From a virus: 26,977 nucleotides of DNA. Of this stretch, positions 1 through 7,003 are shown piece after piece. The translations under genes and the position numbers were made by a program. The stretch covers positions 1 to 26,977 of IMG/VR virus record IMGVR_UViG_3300035034_001047; one strand, 5' to 3'. The notes beneath the pieces are model-generated. The model did not search any database. It was not told the origin of the DNA and saw nothing but the letters and a program-made list of their open reading frames with translations. The stretch's first letter is position 1; each line of letters opens with the position of its first letter.

Positions 1-126
1 ATTTACATATTGAAATTGTACACCTTTCGGTAGGAATTCATCTCTCACTTCGTCAATTACTCTTTTTAATGCGGTACAAGGTGAACACCATTCCGCCCAA
101 AACTTTAATACTATTATATTATTCAT
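1..126 (-). CDS. Thioredoxin, N-terminal part (3' end outside window)
   Basis: The first 42 residues can be read from the ATG at 124-126 to the window edge, where the frame is still open. They carry the motif W-A-E-W-C-S-P-C at residues 10-17, the CxxC dithiol active site of thioredoxins preceded by the usual beta strand (IIVLKFW). The gene starts 62 bases after the stop of the nrdJ C-terminal half, on the same strand. Class II ribonucleotide reductases are re-reduced by thioredoxin through their C-terminal cysteines, so this is probably the dedicated electron donor for the neighbouring NrdJ. No clear Shine-Dalgarno is visible. A glutaredoxin is less likely given WCSPC and the strand before it. 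Confidence 0.85.
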   Translation of the reverse strand, partial: MNNIIVLKFWAEWCSPCTALKRVIDEVRDEFLPKGVQFQYVN

Positions 127-187
127 AACTTAATATACTATTTTTTTTGATTAAAATCAATTTTTATTTTCATTTTTATTTTCATCT

Positions 188-1357
188 TTAAGCACATTTA
201 CTTGTGCCACACGTTTTACAAATCAAACACGATTCAGCATATTCGATTTGGCAATCATCACCATCGTTAGGACAATCCAATGGATTATCTTTTATTAATT
301 TTTCTGCTCTTGTAGTATCTATATATTTCTTTAATTGTCTTGCAATAGCTTTACTAAACGAAACAATAGATCCTTCTGCTTTTTCTAATTGTTCAACGAC
401 AAAATCTATCTTCGCCCCATGTCGTAATGAAGTAGAGATCAATCTTGTTATAGCAACTTCTTCATCTGTATTTGTTTCAGTAATGTTATCTTCAACTCCA
501 CCATTTACAAAGTTATAGTGTCCTGATTTAATTTTTACCATTTCACCTACATCTTTATGTTTTCCATATTTACCCTTTACAGCAAATACTTCGTATGGGA
601 ATTCATTCATTATACCCACAAATACTGTCCACTGTTCACCCTTTGCTACAGTGTGATAAACATCACAATATAACGATTTAGGTCTTTTAGGTGCATTATT
701 ATGAATAATCTTATCCAGTGAATCTTTTTTGGATTTTGTATTCAGTACACCTGTTCGACATTCATCTCTATATACTGTTATTCCTTTACAACCACTTTTC
801 CAAGCTGTCATATATACATCATTTACTACATCTACTGATATATCTTTTGGTAAGTTTACGGTTACTGATATAGAGTGATCTATATGTTTTTGAACCCGTC
901 CTTGCATTTCTACCTTTTTGACCCAATCTACATCATTTGCGGTTGTACCATGATATGGTGATTTTCTTCTCCACTCATCCGCCTCAACTTTTGTTAAATT
1001 AATAATTTCATCCTCTGATAATCCATTTATTTTTAAAAATAGTTTAAATGTTGGGTGAAATACTGGAAACTCTTGCCAAGAATCTCCCATTTCATCAGTG
1101 TAATCAACTCTTACGTTTGCATCATTTGGATTGACCTTCTTAGAACGGAAATATACAATAGAAAATACGTTTTCAATTCCAGACGATGTTTGTGTCATTA
1201 AGGATGTAGTATTATGTGAAACAATACCATTATCTAATGTATAATAATTAGTATCATCAACTTCAATATCCATTGTATAATCGTTACATTGCTTCTTTTC
1301 TATTATTTTAATTGTGTCATAATTAACATTACTTAAATCTACTGTTTCATTTTCCAT
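188..1357 (-). CDS. nrdJ: Split NrdJ, C-terminal half: C-intein (49 aa) + C-extein of class II ribonucleotide reductase
   Basis: This 389-aa ORF starts with a 49-residue C-intein ending S-H-N (penultimate His48, Asn49), with the usual preceding pattern YTMDIEV...YYTLDNGIVSHN. The +1 extein residue is Thr50. From there TTSLMTQTSSGIENVF continues exactly where the N-half (2578..4401) breaks off at IAPTG; intact class II reductases read IAPTGT-SL at this point. The C-extein is 340 aa and ends in cysteine pairs (SCLICKTCGTSKCA) like the mobile tail that passes electrons from thioredoxin. After trans-splicing the enzyme would be about 830 aa. Its start overlaps the last 11 bases of the endonuclease gene, suggesting translational coupling. 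Function: reduction of ribonucleotides to deoxyribonucleotides with adenosylcobalamin. Confidence 0.9.
   Translation of the reverse strand: MENETVDLSNVNYDTIKIIEKKQCNDYTMDIEVDDTNYYTLDNGIVSHNTTSLMTQTSSGIENVFSIVYFRSKKVNPNDANVRVDYTDEMGDSWQEFPVFHPTFKLFLKINGLSEDEIINLTKVEADEWRRKSPYHGTTANDVDWVKKVEMQGRVQKHIDHSISVTVNLPKDISVDVVNDVYMTAWKSGCKGITVYRDECRTGVLNTKSKKDSLDKIIHNNAPKRPKSLYCDVYHTVAKGEQWTVFVGIMNEFPYEVFAVKGKYGKHKDVGEMVKIKSGHYNFVNGGVEDNITETNTDEEVAITRLISTSLRHGAKIDFVVEQLEKAEGSIVSFSKAIARQLKKYIDTTRAEKLIKDNPLDCPNDGDDCQIEYAESCLICKTCGTSKCA
1211..1357 (-). other. Split intein C-fragment (NrdJ)
   Basis: Residues 1-49 of the downstream NrdJ ORF. Intein C-terminal blocks are visible: D-I-E-V near residue 30 (block F region) and terminal V-S-H-N (block G). 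It pairs with the 117-aa N-fragment at 2581..2931. Size and position correspond to a canonical split at the site where homing endonucleases sit in contiguous inteins. Confidence 0.88.
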
Positions 1358-2504
1358 CTTTAATAATTTTTTTAATTTTACTCACTGTTTCATTAATGAC
1401 TTTTTGTTTATCATTATTATAATCACTTTCCCAAACTATAACTACATTGCATCCAAAGTGTTTTTTTAATATAGAAATACGATTTTTATCATTCTTTTGT
1501 ATTTTTTTTGATTCTTCATCTATATATTCATTCGGATTTCGATGCCAATAATCACCATAGAATTCAACTACTACATTGATATTTTTTATATATAAATCTG
1601 GTGAAATTATTGTATAATCGTCTTCGTGTATATAAAATTTATATTCATTATCACCATAATAGATTTTGTCATATATATCATTAAATTCATATGTTATTAG
1701 TTCAGCAAATTCAAGTCCGATATTTGAATATAAATTGGTAAATGAATTAACTTTATCAATTAATAATTGTTTGTATTTATTTTCACCTGCAATTTTACCA
1801 TATCTTTCAATATAATATTCAATAGTTTGTGAATATGATAGTCGTTCACAATATTTATTATACTTTTCAATACCTATGGGTTCACCATATCTTCGTATAA
1901 AATTATCAAGAGAATTTGATTTAGATAAATTTGTTTCTTGATATTTTTTCTTACCATCTTCTTTACCGTATTTTTCAATAAATTTAGATAATGTTGATGT
2001 TGACTGTCTATTAAATAATTTCTTCTTCGCTTTAGATAAATCGCCATCACATTGGTCAATCCAATATTCAATTGTAGTATTATATGATTTTTTATTACGG
2101 CTTTTATGTCCGCGGATTGATGCAATAGAGCATTTTCGTTTAAATTCTTCATATTTTTTCAACCCATCAACTTTGCCATGCCTTCTTATAAAGTTTTCCT
2201 TAGTTCCAGCTGTTTTTTTATTCTTTTCATTATACTTTTTCGTACCCAATTGTTTACCATGTCTATTTATAAATCCATTCAAAGTAGGGTCTCGTTTTTT
2301 ATCTACTTCTTTCTTTTTTTCATTATAAAGTTTAGTTCCTTCTACTTTTCCATATTTATAAATATATTTTTCAAGTGAAAATGATCGTAAAAAAGACCAA
2401 TATTCATTTATAATTTCTTGAGTTTCACCATCATATTTTTCTACAAGTTCTTTCCACTTTTTAGGATATGAAATTGTTTTAGGTTTCTTTTTTTGTTTAG
2501 ACAT
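1347..2504 (-). CDS. Free-standing Vsr-like (EDxHD-type) homing endonuclease between the nrdJ halves
   Basis: The frame is open back to a GTG at 2537, but the ATG at 2504 (MSKQKKKPKT) is the better start, giving 385 aa. The C-terminal third holds a Vsr/PD-(D/E)xK-like nuclease core: SPDLYIKN, then VVVEFYGDYWHRNP, then VVIVWESDYNN. The N-terminal two thirds carry at least six copies of [FY]-I-x-[RK]-[HY]-G-x3-G-x2-[KL]-Y, at residues 58, 89, 116, 186, 213 and 242 counted from the GTG; a weaker one lies near 158. These are probably tandem DNA-binding modules. The gene sits exactly between the split-intein halves, the arrangement described as fractured genes in environmental phage data. It presumably cuts intein-free nrdJ alleles to spread the cassette. 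The fold is judged from motifs only. Confidence 0.85.
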   Translation of the reverse strand: MSKQKKKPKTISYPKKWKELVEKYDGETQEIINEYWSFLRSFSLEKYIYKYGKVEGTKLYNEKKKEVDKKRDPTLNGFINRHGKQLGTKKYNEKNKKTAGTKENFIRRHGKVDGLKKYEEFKRKCSIASIRGHKSRNKKSYNTTIEYWIDQCDGDLSKAKKKLFNRQSTSTLSKFIEKYGKEDGKKKYQETNLSKSNSLDNFIRRYGEPIGIEKYNKYCERLSYSQTIEYYIERYGKIAGENKYKQLLIDKVNSFTNLYSNIGLEFAELITYEFNDIYDKIYYGDNEYKFYIHEDDYTIISPDLYIKNINVVVEFYGDYWHRNPNEYIDEESKKIQKNDKNRISILKKHFGCNVVIVWESDYNNDKQKVINETVSKIKKIIKDGK

Positions 2505-2536
2505 AATATTGATTTTATTTAATATATTAACAACCA

Positions 2537-2556
2537 CTCCTGTATAAGTATAGGAG
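2537..2556 (-). promoter_or_regulatory. Dyad centred on a TATACTTATA promoter-like motif, upstream of the endonuclease
   Basis: On the minus strand this reads CTCCTATACTTATACAGGAG. The arms (2549-2556 and 2537-2544) form an 8-bp stem with one G-U pair and a 4-nt loop. The decamer TATACTTATA (2543-2552), shared with upstream regions of sheath and tube, lies at its centre, 39 bases before the endonuclease ATG. A late promoter would start RNA near the 3' arm, so the hairpin would form only in read-through RNA from the nrdJ N-half. It could alternatively act as a weak terminator. Confidence 0.45.
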
Positions 2557-2577
2557 TAATAGTTAAAACGTTAAAAA

Positions 2578-4401
2578 TTATTCAATTAATTTCACAATTT
2601 CATCACCTTCTTTCAATTCATCAACAGTTTTCCATTTTGCAATATTATTCTCATAATCTATAATAACTAAAAACTTATGTATTTTTGATGTTGATACAGT
2701 AGAATCATCTGAAAATAAAAGTTTATAACCATCTGTCATACCATTCCAATATAATTTAGTTATTTTATGTTCATTGCCATTTATATCATATACATTAAAA
2801 TCATCCATTATATTAAACCATTCATTTTTCATATTCTTTAGATCATCAATAAGAATACCATTTTCTTTAAATAAATTTTCTAATGTTAATACACCTTTAT
2901 CTGTTTTAATTTTAGTATCTTTGTCTAAACAACCAGTCGGGGCTATCGTAGATATTGCTATATTTCGTCTTCCCGATCTTTGTAGCCTGTTCCATAATTC
3001 TTCATTTTCACTTTTCAATCGTAATAAAAACGGATTATTAATTTCTCTTTCTGGATCCCAAATTGGGAAGCATCCACGTTCTTCTGCCATAATAATAGAT
3101 GATTCATATTCTTTATGTTTTTTTCGTTTCATTAATTCATCTACAAAATCATTACCACTATCTGAACCATATCGTATTCCTAGACCTGCCAACATATCAC
3201 CAAGTGCAGTAATACCAAATCCAGTACGTCTACCTCTTTCCGCCTTATCCTTAATCGTTTTCCATAAGTTTAATTCAACGAACTTTATTTCATCAGGTTC
3301 TTCATCATTTTCTATTTTATGAATAATTTTATTAACAGATTCCAATTCTAAATCAACGATATTATCCATTAAACGTTGTCCCAATCTCACTTGTCTATCA
3401 AATTCATTCCAATCAAAATACGCATCTTCAGTGAATGGATGAATCACAAATGACCATAAATTTAATGCAAGTAACCGGCAAGAATCTCCGTTGCAGAGGA
3501 CGATTTCTCCACAAGGATTTGTTGAAACCGATTTGTATCCTAAATCTGCATAACAATCTGGAAGGGATTCTCTAATAATCGTATCCCAAAACATAAGTCC
3601 AGGCTCTGCACGCGCATGGGCGTTCTTTACAGTAGTATCCCAAATTTCTTGTGGATTCACTACCTTAGTAACTTGAGCTTCTTCTATTGGTTTATCAGTT
3701 GGCCAATATAATGTAAATTCAGTATCGCCCCGATCTACTGCTTCCAAAAATGTATCATATTGTCTTATGGATATATTTGCACCAGTAACTTTAGTTTCAT
3801 CCATTTTAATATCTATAAACTTTTCAACATCTGGATGTAGTCCACTAATTGTCAACATTAGCGCCCCGCGTCTTCCTGATTGAGCTACTTCACGAGTAGT
3901 ATTTGAGTATCGCTCCATAAAGGATACTGCCCCAGTTGAAGTTCTTGCTGCATTATTGACGGGAGTATGTTCAGGGCGAAGATGTGATAAATCAGTACCA
4001 ACACCTGCCCTTCGTTTCATTAGATGTGTCAACTGTTCATCGGTTCTCATAATACCACCATATGAGTCTGAAGGATTATGAACGACAAAACAATTGGATA
4101 AACTCATTATTTGATATGAGTTCCCTATACCTGCCATTGGCGATCCTTGAGGGATCAAATATTTAAAATCCTTTAATGAATTATAAATTTCTTCATAGGG
4201 AGTAGGATTTGGATAATTTAATTCTATTCTATACAACTCACTTGCGAGTCGTTTATGCATATCATCAGGTGTAGCTTCATATAAATTACCTTCATTATCT
4301 TTTAATGCGTATTTATCTAAAAAAACACTAGCTTCTAAGTTTGAGCCATTAAAATATTCTTCGGATAGGTGTAACGCTTTTTCATAATCAATTTTTTTCA
4401 T
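2578..4401 (-). CDS. nrdJ: Split NrdJ, N-terminal half: class II ribonucleotide reductase N-extein + 117-aa N-intein
   Basis: A 607-aa ORF. Residues 1-490 are the catalytic barrel of an adenosylcobalamin-dependent reductase. Visible marks: LSNCFVV (Cys104) and SCRLLALNL (Cys308) as the redox pair, STNPCGE with Asn295-Cys297-Glu299 as the radical/catalytic triad, and GRRGALMLTI plus KVTGANISI typical of NrdJ. At Cys491, right after IAPTG, the intein begins: CLDKDTKIKTDKG (block A) and STSKIHKFLV (block B, His about 85 of the intein), ending after 117 residues. The rest of the enzyme is at 188..1210. The insertion is in the conserved APTG-T loop, not at the NPC active-site loop, which is intact. 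A TATACTTATA-like element lies about 34 bases upstream, preceded by a terminator for the previous gene. Confidence 0.92.
   Translation of the reverse strand: MKKIDYEKALHLSEEYFNGSNLEASVFLDKYALKDNEGNLYEATPDDMHKRLASELYRIELNYPNPTPYEEIYNSLKDFKYLIPQGSPMAGIGNSYQIMSLSNCFVVHNPSDSYGGIMRTDEQLTHLMKRRAGVGTDLSHLRPEHTPVNNAARTSTGAVSFMERYSNTTREVAQSGRRGALMLTISGLHPDVEKFIDIKMDETKVTGANISIRQYDTFLEAVDRGDTEFTLYWPTDKPIEEAQVTKVVNPQEIWDTTVKNAHARAEPGLMFWDTIIRESLPDCYADLGYKSVSTNPCGEIVLCNGDSCRLLALNLWSFVIHPFTEDAYFDWNEFDRQVRLGQRLMDNIVDLELESVNKIIHKIENDEEPDEIKFVELNLWKTIKDKAERGRRTGFGITALGDMLAGLGIRYGSDSGNDFVDELMKRKKHKEYESSIIMAEERGCFPIWDPEREINNPFLLRLKSENEELWNRLQRSGRRNIAISTIAPTGCLDKDTKIKTDKGVLTLENLFKENGILIDDLKNMKNEWFNIMDDFNVYDINGNEHKITKLYWNGMTDGYKLLFSDDSTVSTSKIHKFLVIIDYENNIAKWKTVDELKEGDEIVKLIE
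2581..2931 (-). other. Split intein N-fragment (NrdJ), 117 aa
   Basis: Begins with nucleophile Cys1 immediately after IAPTG and contains blocks A and B, so it is a canonical N-half. It ends with a stop at 2578, before the endonuclease gene. Its partner is at 1211..1357. Combined intein length is 166 aa, typical of a mini-intein without an internal endonuclease. Confidence 0.88.
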
Positions 4402-4434
4402 TCTTTTCTTTTGTTTCTTAATTTCGTTTGAGTA

Positions 4435-4444
4435 TATAAGTAGT
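4435..4444 (-). promoter_or_regulatory. TATACTTATA-like promoter candidate for nrdJ
   Basis: The minus strand reads ACTACTTATA, 8 of 10 matches to the decamer that is perfect upstream of the sheath, tube, 129-aa and endonuclease genes. It lies 34 bases before the nrdJ ATG and just downstream of the terminator at 4477-4504, so a new transcript start here makes sense. Confidence 0.4.
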
Positions 4445-4476
4445 TTTAATTTTTAATATGTGTGATGATTTTATAG

Positions 4477-4504
4477 AAAAAAATATGTATTTTTGAAATA
4501 CGTA
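4477..4504 (-). terminator. Intrinsic terminator after the SLOG gene
   Basis: A 9-bp stem (4496-4504 with 4484-4492, one G-U pair) with a 3-nt loop is followed on the minus strand by seven T (4483-4477). It starts 20 bases after the stop of the SLOG gene and precedes the nrdJ promoter candidate. The stem is AT-rich, so efficiency is uncertain. Confidence 0.6.
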
Positions 4505-4524
4505 GAAAGTTAGGTAAATTTGTA

Positions 4525-4866
4525 TTAATATCTAATAATTTTAAGCGGTTTATTGGATTTCTCACATAATCCAAATGAATGTTGTGTTCCTTTACTCTCT
4601 CCATCCCAAAATGCAATTACAGCATCTGAATTTTCTACTATATCTGTATTTCGGACGAAACCTGCCCTCTTACCGTATTTTTCCCAATCAGGTAAAAAAA
4701 TATTAGTATTCTTATCATTTTCATTTGCCCATCGGTCTCCTAATGAATCTGCTCCTTTGGCTCCACCAGAAACTACTTCAGTTATTTTATCTTTATATTG
4801 TTCTAATGTAGATTTCAAAAGATCATAATTGTCGAATCCACGTGAACCTATAATTGCTAATTTCAT
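4525..4866 (-). CDS. SLOG-family (YspA/DUF2493-like) nucleotide-binding protein
   Basis: A 113-aa single-domain protein. It opens with KLAIIGSRGF, the glycine-rich Rossmann-type loop, and has VSGGAKGADSLGDRWA at about residues 32-47, the second signature of the YspA/cpYpsA branch of the SLOG superfamily. GFVRNTDIVENSDAVIAFWDG follows as expected. SLOG proteins bind nucleotides or nucleotide-derived ligands; phage copies have no settled role, and proposals range from NAD-derivative sensing to defence or counter-defence. Its ATG overlaps the previous stop by 4 bases. A terminator follows. The family call is firm; function is open. Confidence 0.85.
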   Translation of the reverse strand: MKLAIIGSRGFDNYDLLKSTLEQYKDKITEVVSGGAKGADSLGDRWANENDKNTNIFLPDWEKYGKRAGFVRNTDIVENSDAVIAFWDGESKGTQHSFGLCEKSNKPLKIIRY

Positions 4867-5309
4867 AGTATTCGTTTTTCATTATGTTTTATAACCCACT
4901 CATATTCTTCTAAATTTGTTTCATCCGGAGAGTGTTTAACCTCATAAAGTAAAGCATCCAATTCAGGTATATTATCAGTATAATAATCAATAATTGCATC
5001 TTTGTATTCATTATCGGTATTGAACTCATAATCATACTCGTCCAATTTCCACCCAAAATCTATTATTTGTTGGTGGTGTCTAAATTCATGTGATATAGTT
5101 GCTTCATTCTGATCTTCTCTTATAAGTAAAATTCCTCTTTCCATTGTATATTCTCTTCCATCCACATATATTTCAGAATATTTATTAGGTGAATAATATC
5201 CACCTGCGAAATCATATTCATCTACACTGATTATGATGATATCAGGGATTGATATATCCTTTGGAAACTTTAACCAATTTAATTCTAATGATGGATTTTT
5301 TATTTTCAA
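4863..5309 (-). CDS. Putative zincin-like metallopeptidase domain protein
   Basis: A 148-aa protein not recognised as a named family. It contains ATISHEFRHHQQ with H74-E75-x-x-H78, the HExxH zinc-binding helix of zincin metalloproteases. The hydrophobic-acidic lead-in (ILLIREDQNEATIS) is what such a helix usually has. An acidic C-terminal half (YEFNTDNEYKDAI...) could supply the third ligand, but I cannot identify it. No signal peptide or membrane segment, so it would act in the cytoplasm. It overlaps both neighbours by 4 bases, forming a coupled trio with the deleted methyltransferase and the SLOG gene. A chance HExxH is possible, but the context is typical. Confidence 0.6.
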   Translation of the reverse strand: MKIKNPSLELNWLKFPKDISIPDIIIISVDEYDFAGGYYSPNKYSEIYVDGREYTMERGILLIREDQNEATISHEFRHHQQIIDFGWKLDEYDYEFNTDNEYKDAIIDYYTDNIPELDALLYEVKHSPDETNLEEYEWVIKHNEKRIL

Positions 5310-5614
5310 AAATCAAAAAATTTATTTATGGTTTCTTGTTGTTTTTTAGGTATTATTTCAGTGGTTCCCTTCATTGCATTTTCAATCCTCGCCGTTGCTA
5401 TATCAAAAAATTCATCTTCCATTTCCATTCCGATAAATGAAAAACCACCAAGACGTTTGACTGCCTTACCTGTACTACCCGATCCCATATACGGATCTAA
5501 TACCGTTCCATTTGGTGGGTCTGTAACGATACTATCCGATTGAAGCTCATGACTAAACTCCTTTAATAACTCATAGTTATCCCCATGTAGTAATTGTATA
5601 GTATTTTGTGTCAT
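5306..5614 (-). pseudogene. DNA methyltransferase remnant with large in-frame internal deletion
   Basis: A 102-aa ORF that looks like both ends of an N4/N6 (beta-order) DNA methyltransferase joined together. Residues 1-34 (IQLLHGDNYELL...DSIVTDPP) are the N-terminus with the start of catalytic motif IV, which should read DPPY. The next residues are already NGTVLDPYMGSGSTGKA, the AdoMet-binding motif I found near the C-terminus, followed by the normal ending. The Tyr of DPPY and the whole target-recognition region, probably 100-200 residues, are missing, so it should not methylate DNA. The frame stays open. Start and stop overlaps are normal, so the small product may still be made. An assembly error at this junction is the main alternative. 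Confidence 0.75.
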
Positions 5615-5626
5615 CTCTGTGTATAG

Positions 5627-7003
5627 TTATCCATTATCAGTACCAATTGTATTTAAATATTTTTTATATAGATGTTGTTTTTCGATAGATTCTCCACCGT
5701 TAGATGCTTCCTTTTGAGCCATAATACCTTCAGGAGATTTTCCCTCATATATCTCTATCATCCCTGTATTCGTATCCATCTTAGCAGGAAACGTTAACCC
5801 ATCTGGACCAAACCTATTCTTCATAATATGGAACCTAGCAGTTTCATTTACCTTATCAGATGCCTTTCTAGATAGTGATATAATAAAATCAGAATGCATA
5901 ACTTTTGCATATGAATCTGCGATCTTATCAGCTTGAATATATTCTTCATTTATAGCCCCACGAGATGCTTGGGATGCTGTCCAAAATGGGATTTGATATA
6001 ATCCTGATAATCCTCTCAGTTCCACATAAATACCACCTTGTTCTGCGTATGTTGAATCCATATGACCTCCCTTTGATAATAACAGATCTGCATAATCAAT
6101 AATAACCAATCCTGGTTTATTACCATTTGCTATTAACTTCTCTATATGTAGTTCTATTCTCTGTGAAGTTATACCTTTAGGTGGGAAATATTTAATTAAT
6201 AATTTACCTGGAATGTTCTTAATCTTTTTATAAACATCCTCTTGTTTTTCTTCCAAATCAGTGGAAGGTATTCCAGTAAAAATAGTATCATATCGTTTAC
6301 CTACATAATACTCATTTAATTCCAAAGTGTAATGAACGACATTATACCCCAGTTTCAATGCAGCGGCTCCTAAGTGACATAACACCCAAGATTTACCACC
6401 ACCAGAAGCAGAAACAACAACACCCAATTCACCACCGCCTAAACCACCATCCATTAAATCATTAACAAGTTCCCAATCAGTTGGAACTGTAGTACGATTT
6501 ATTTCATCATTTCTTTCCGAAAAATCTTCAATATAATCATGCCCTAAATCGTTTTCTACGCCAACTTTTAGTGCTGTATCTACTAACTCTTTAATTTTTT
6601 GATAATTACCAATCTTCATTAAATCAACAGAGTGGATAATTGCCTTCTTCATATTTTGATTAAAACAGAATTCAGTAAATTCCTTTTTCACATAATCAAA
6701 ATCCTCAGTTCCAATTTTTGTATAAATTGTCCGTAAGTTATCTACAATAAGTTTCTTTAGTATCTCATCATCTATCTTTGTGATTTCAGCTTTAAACACA
6801 TCCATCGTTGGAAGCTTTTTATAACCATCATAATATTCTAATATGGTTTCTACTATCCATTTTGCTGCATCGGAATCAAAGAAATTAGGTGATATCGTTT
6901 CATATAACGACTCAATTAATTTAACATCTGTTAATAAAGAAGATATGATTTTTAATTGAAAAGAAGTTCCATATTTATTTAACGTATCTTGCTCATTGTT
7001 CAT
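5627..7003 (-). CDS. DnaB-like replicative helicase (T4 gp41 type)
   Basis: A 458-aa protein, close to T4 gp41 in length. An N-terminal helical domain (to about residue 150) is followed by a RecA-like motor. Walker A is SASGGGKS at 198-205, with the gp41/DnaB-style Gly-rich lead (GGLGGGELGVVV). The catalytic Glu is in YTLELNE (about 229), Walker B is LVIIDYADLL with Asp303, and the sensor Gln is in FWTASQASRGA. It would encircle the lagging strand and unwind the fork 5'-3'. It overlaps the exonuclease gene by 4 bases, matching the replication role of the block. No primase domain is seen. A recombination helicase is less likely, given the DnaB order of motifs. Confidence 0.9.
   Translation of the reverse strand: MNNEQDTLNKYGTSFQLKIISSLLTDVKLIESLYETISPNFFDSDAAKWIVETILEYYDGYKKLPTMDVFKAEITKIDDEILKKLIVDNLRTIYTKIGTEDFDYVKKEFTEFCFNQNMKKAIIHSVDLMKIGNYQKIKELVDTALKVGVENDLGHDYIEDFSERNDEINRTTVPTDWELVNDLMDGGLGGGELGVVVSASGGGKSWVLCHLGAAALKLGYNVVHYTLELNEYYVGKRYDTIFTGIPSTDLEEKQEDVYKKIKNIPGKLLIKYFPPKGITSQRIELHIEKLIANGNKPGLVIIDYADLLLSKGGHMDSTYAEQGGIYVELRGLSGLYQIPFWTASQASRGAINEEYIQADKIADSYAKVMHSDFIISLSRKASDKVNETARFHIMKNRFGPDGLTFPAKMDTNTGMIEIYEGKSPEGIMAQKEASNGGESIEKQHLYKKYLNTIGTDNG

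Noticed and set aside
127-187. Mini-ORF of 15 codons and two near-identical T-rich 12-mers between nrdJ and thioredoxin
   Set aside because: Composition is nearly pure A/T with Lys/Ile codons; too short and low-complexity to support as a gene or functional repeat.
1874-2152. Second minus-strand ORF inside the endonuclease gene
   Set aside because: It is an out-of-frame shadow; the endonuclease frame carries the regular repeats and nuclease motifs across the same bases.
2505-2537. GTG at 2537 as start of the endonuclease
   Set aside because: It overlaps the AGGAG arm of the hairpin and adds a short hydrophobic-basic stretch not resembling the protein; the ATG at 2504 is preferred.
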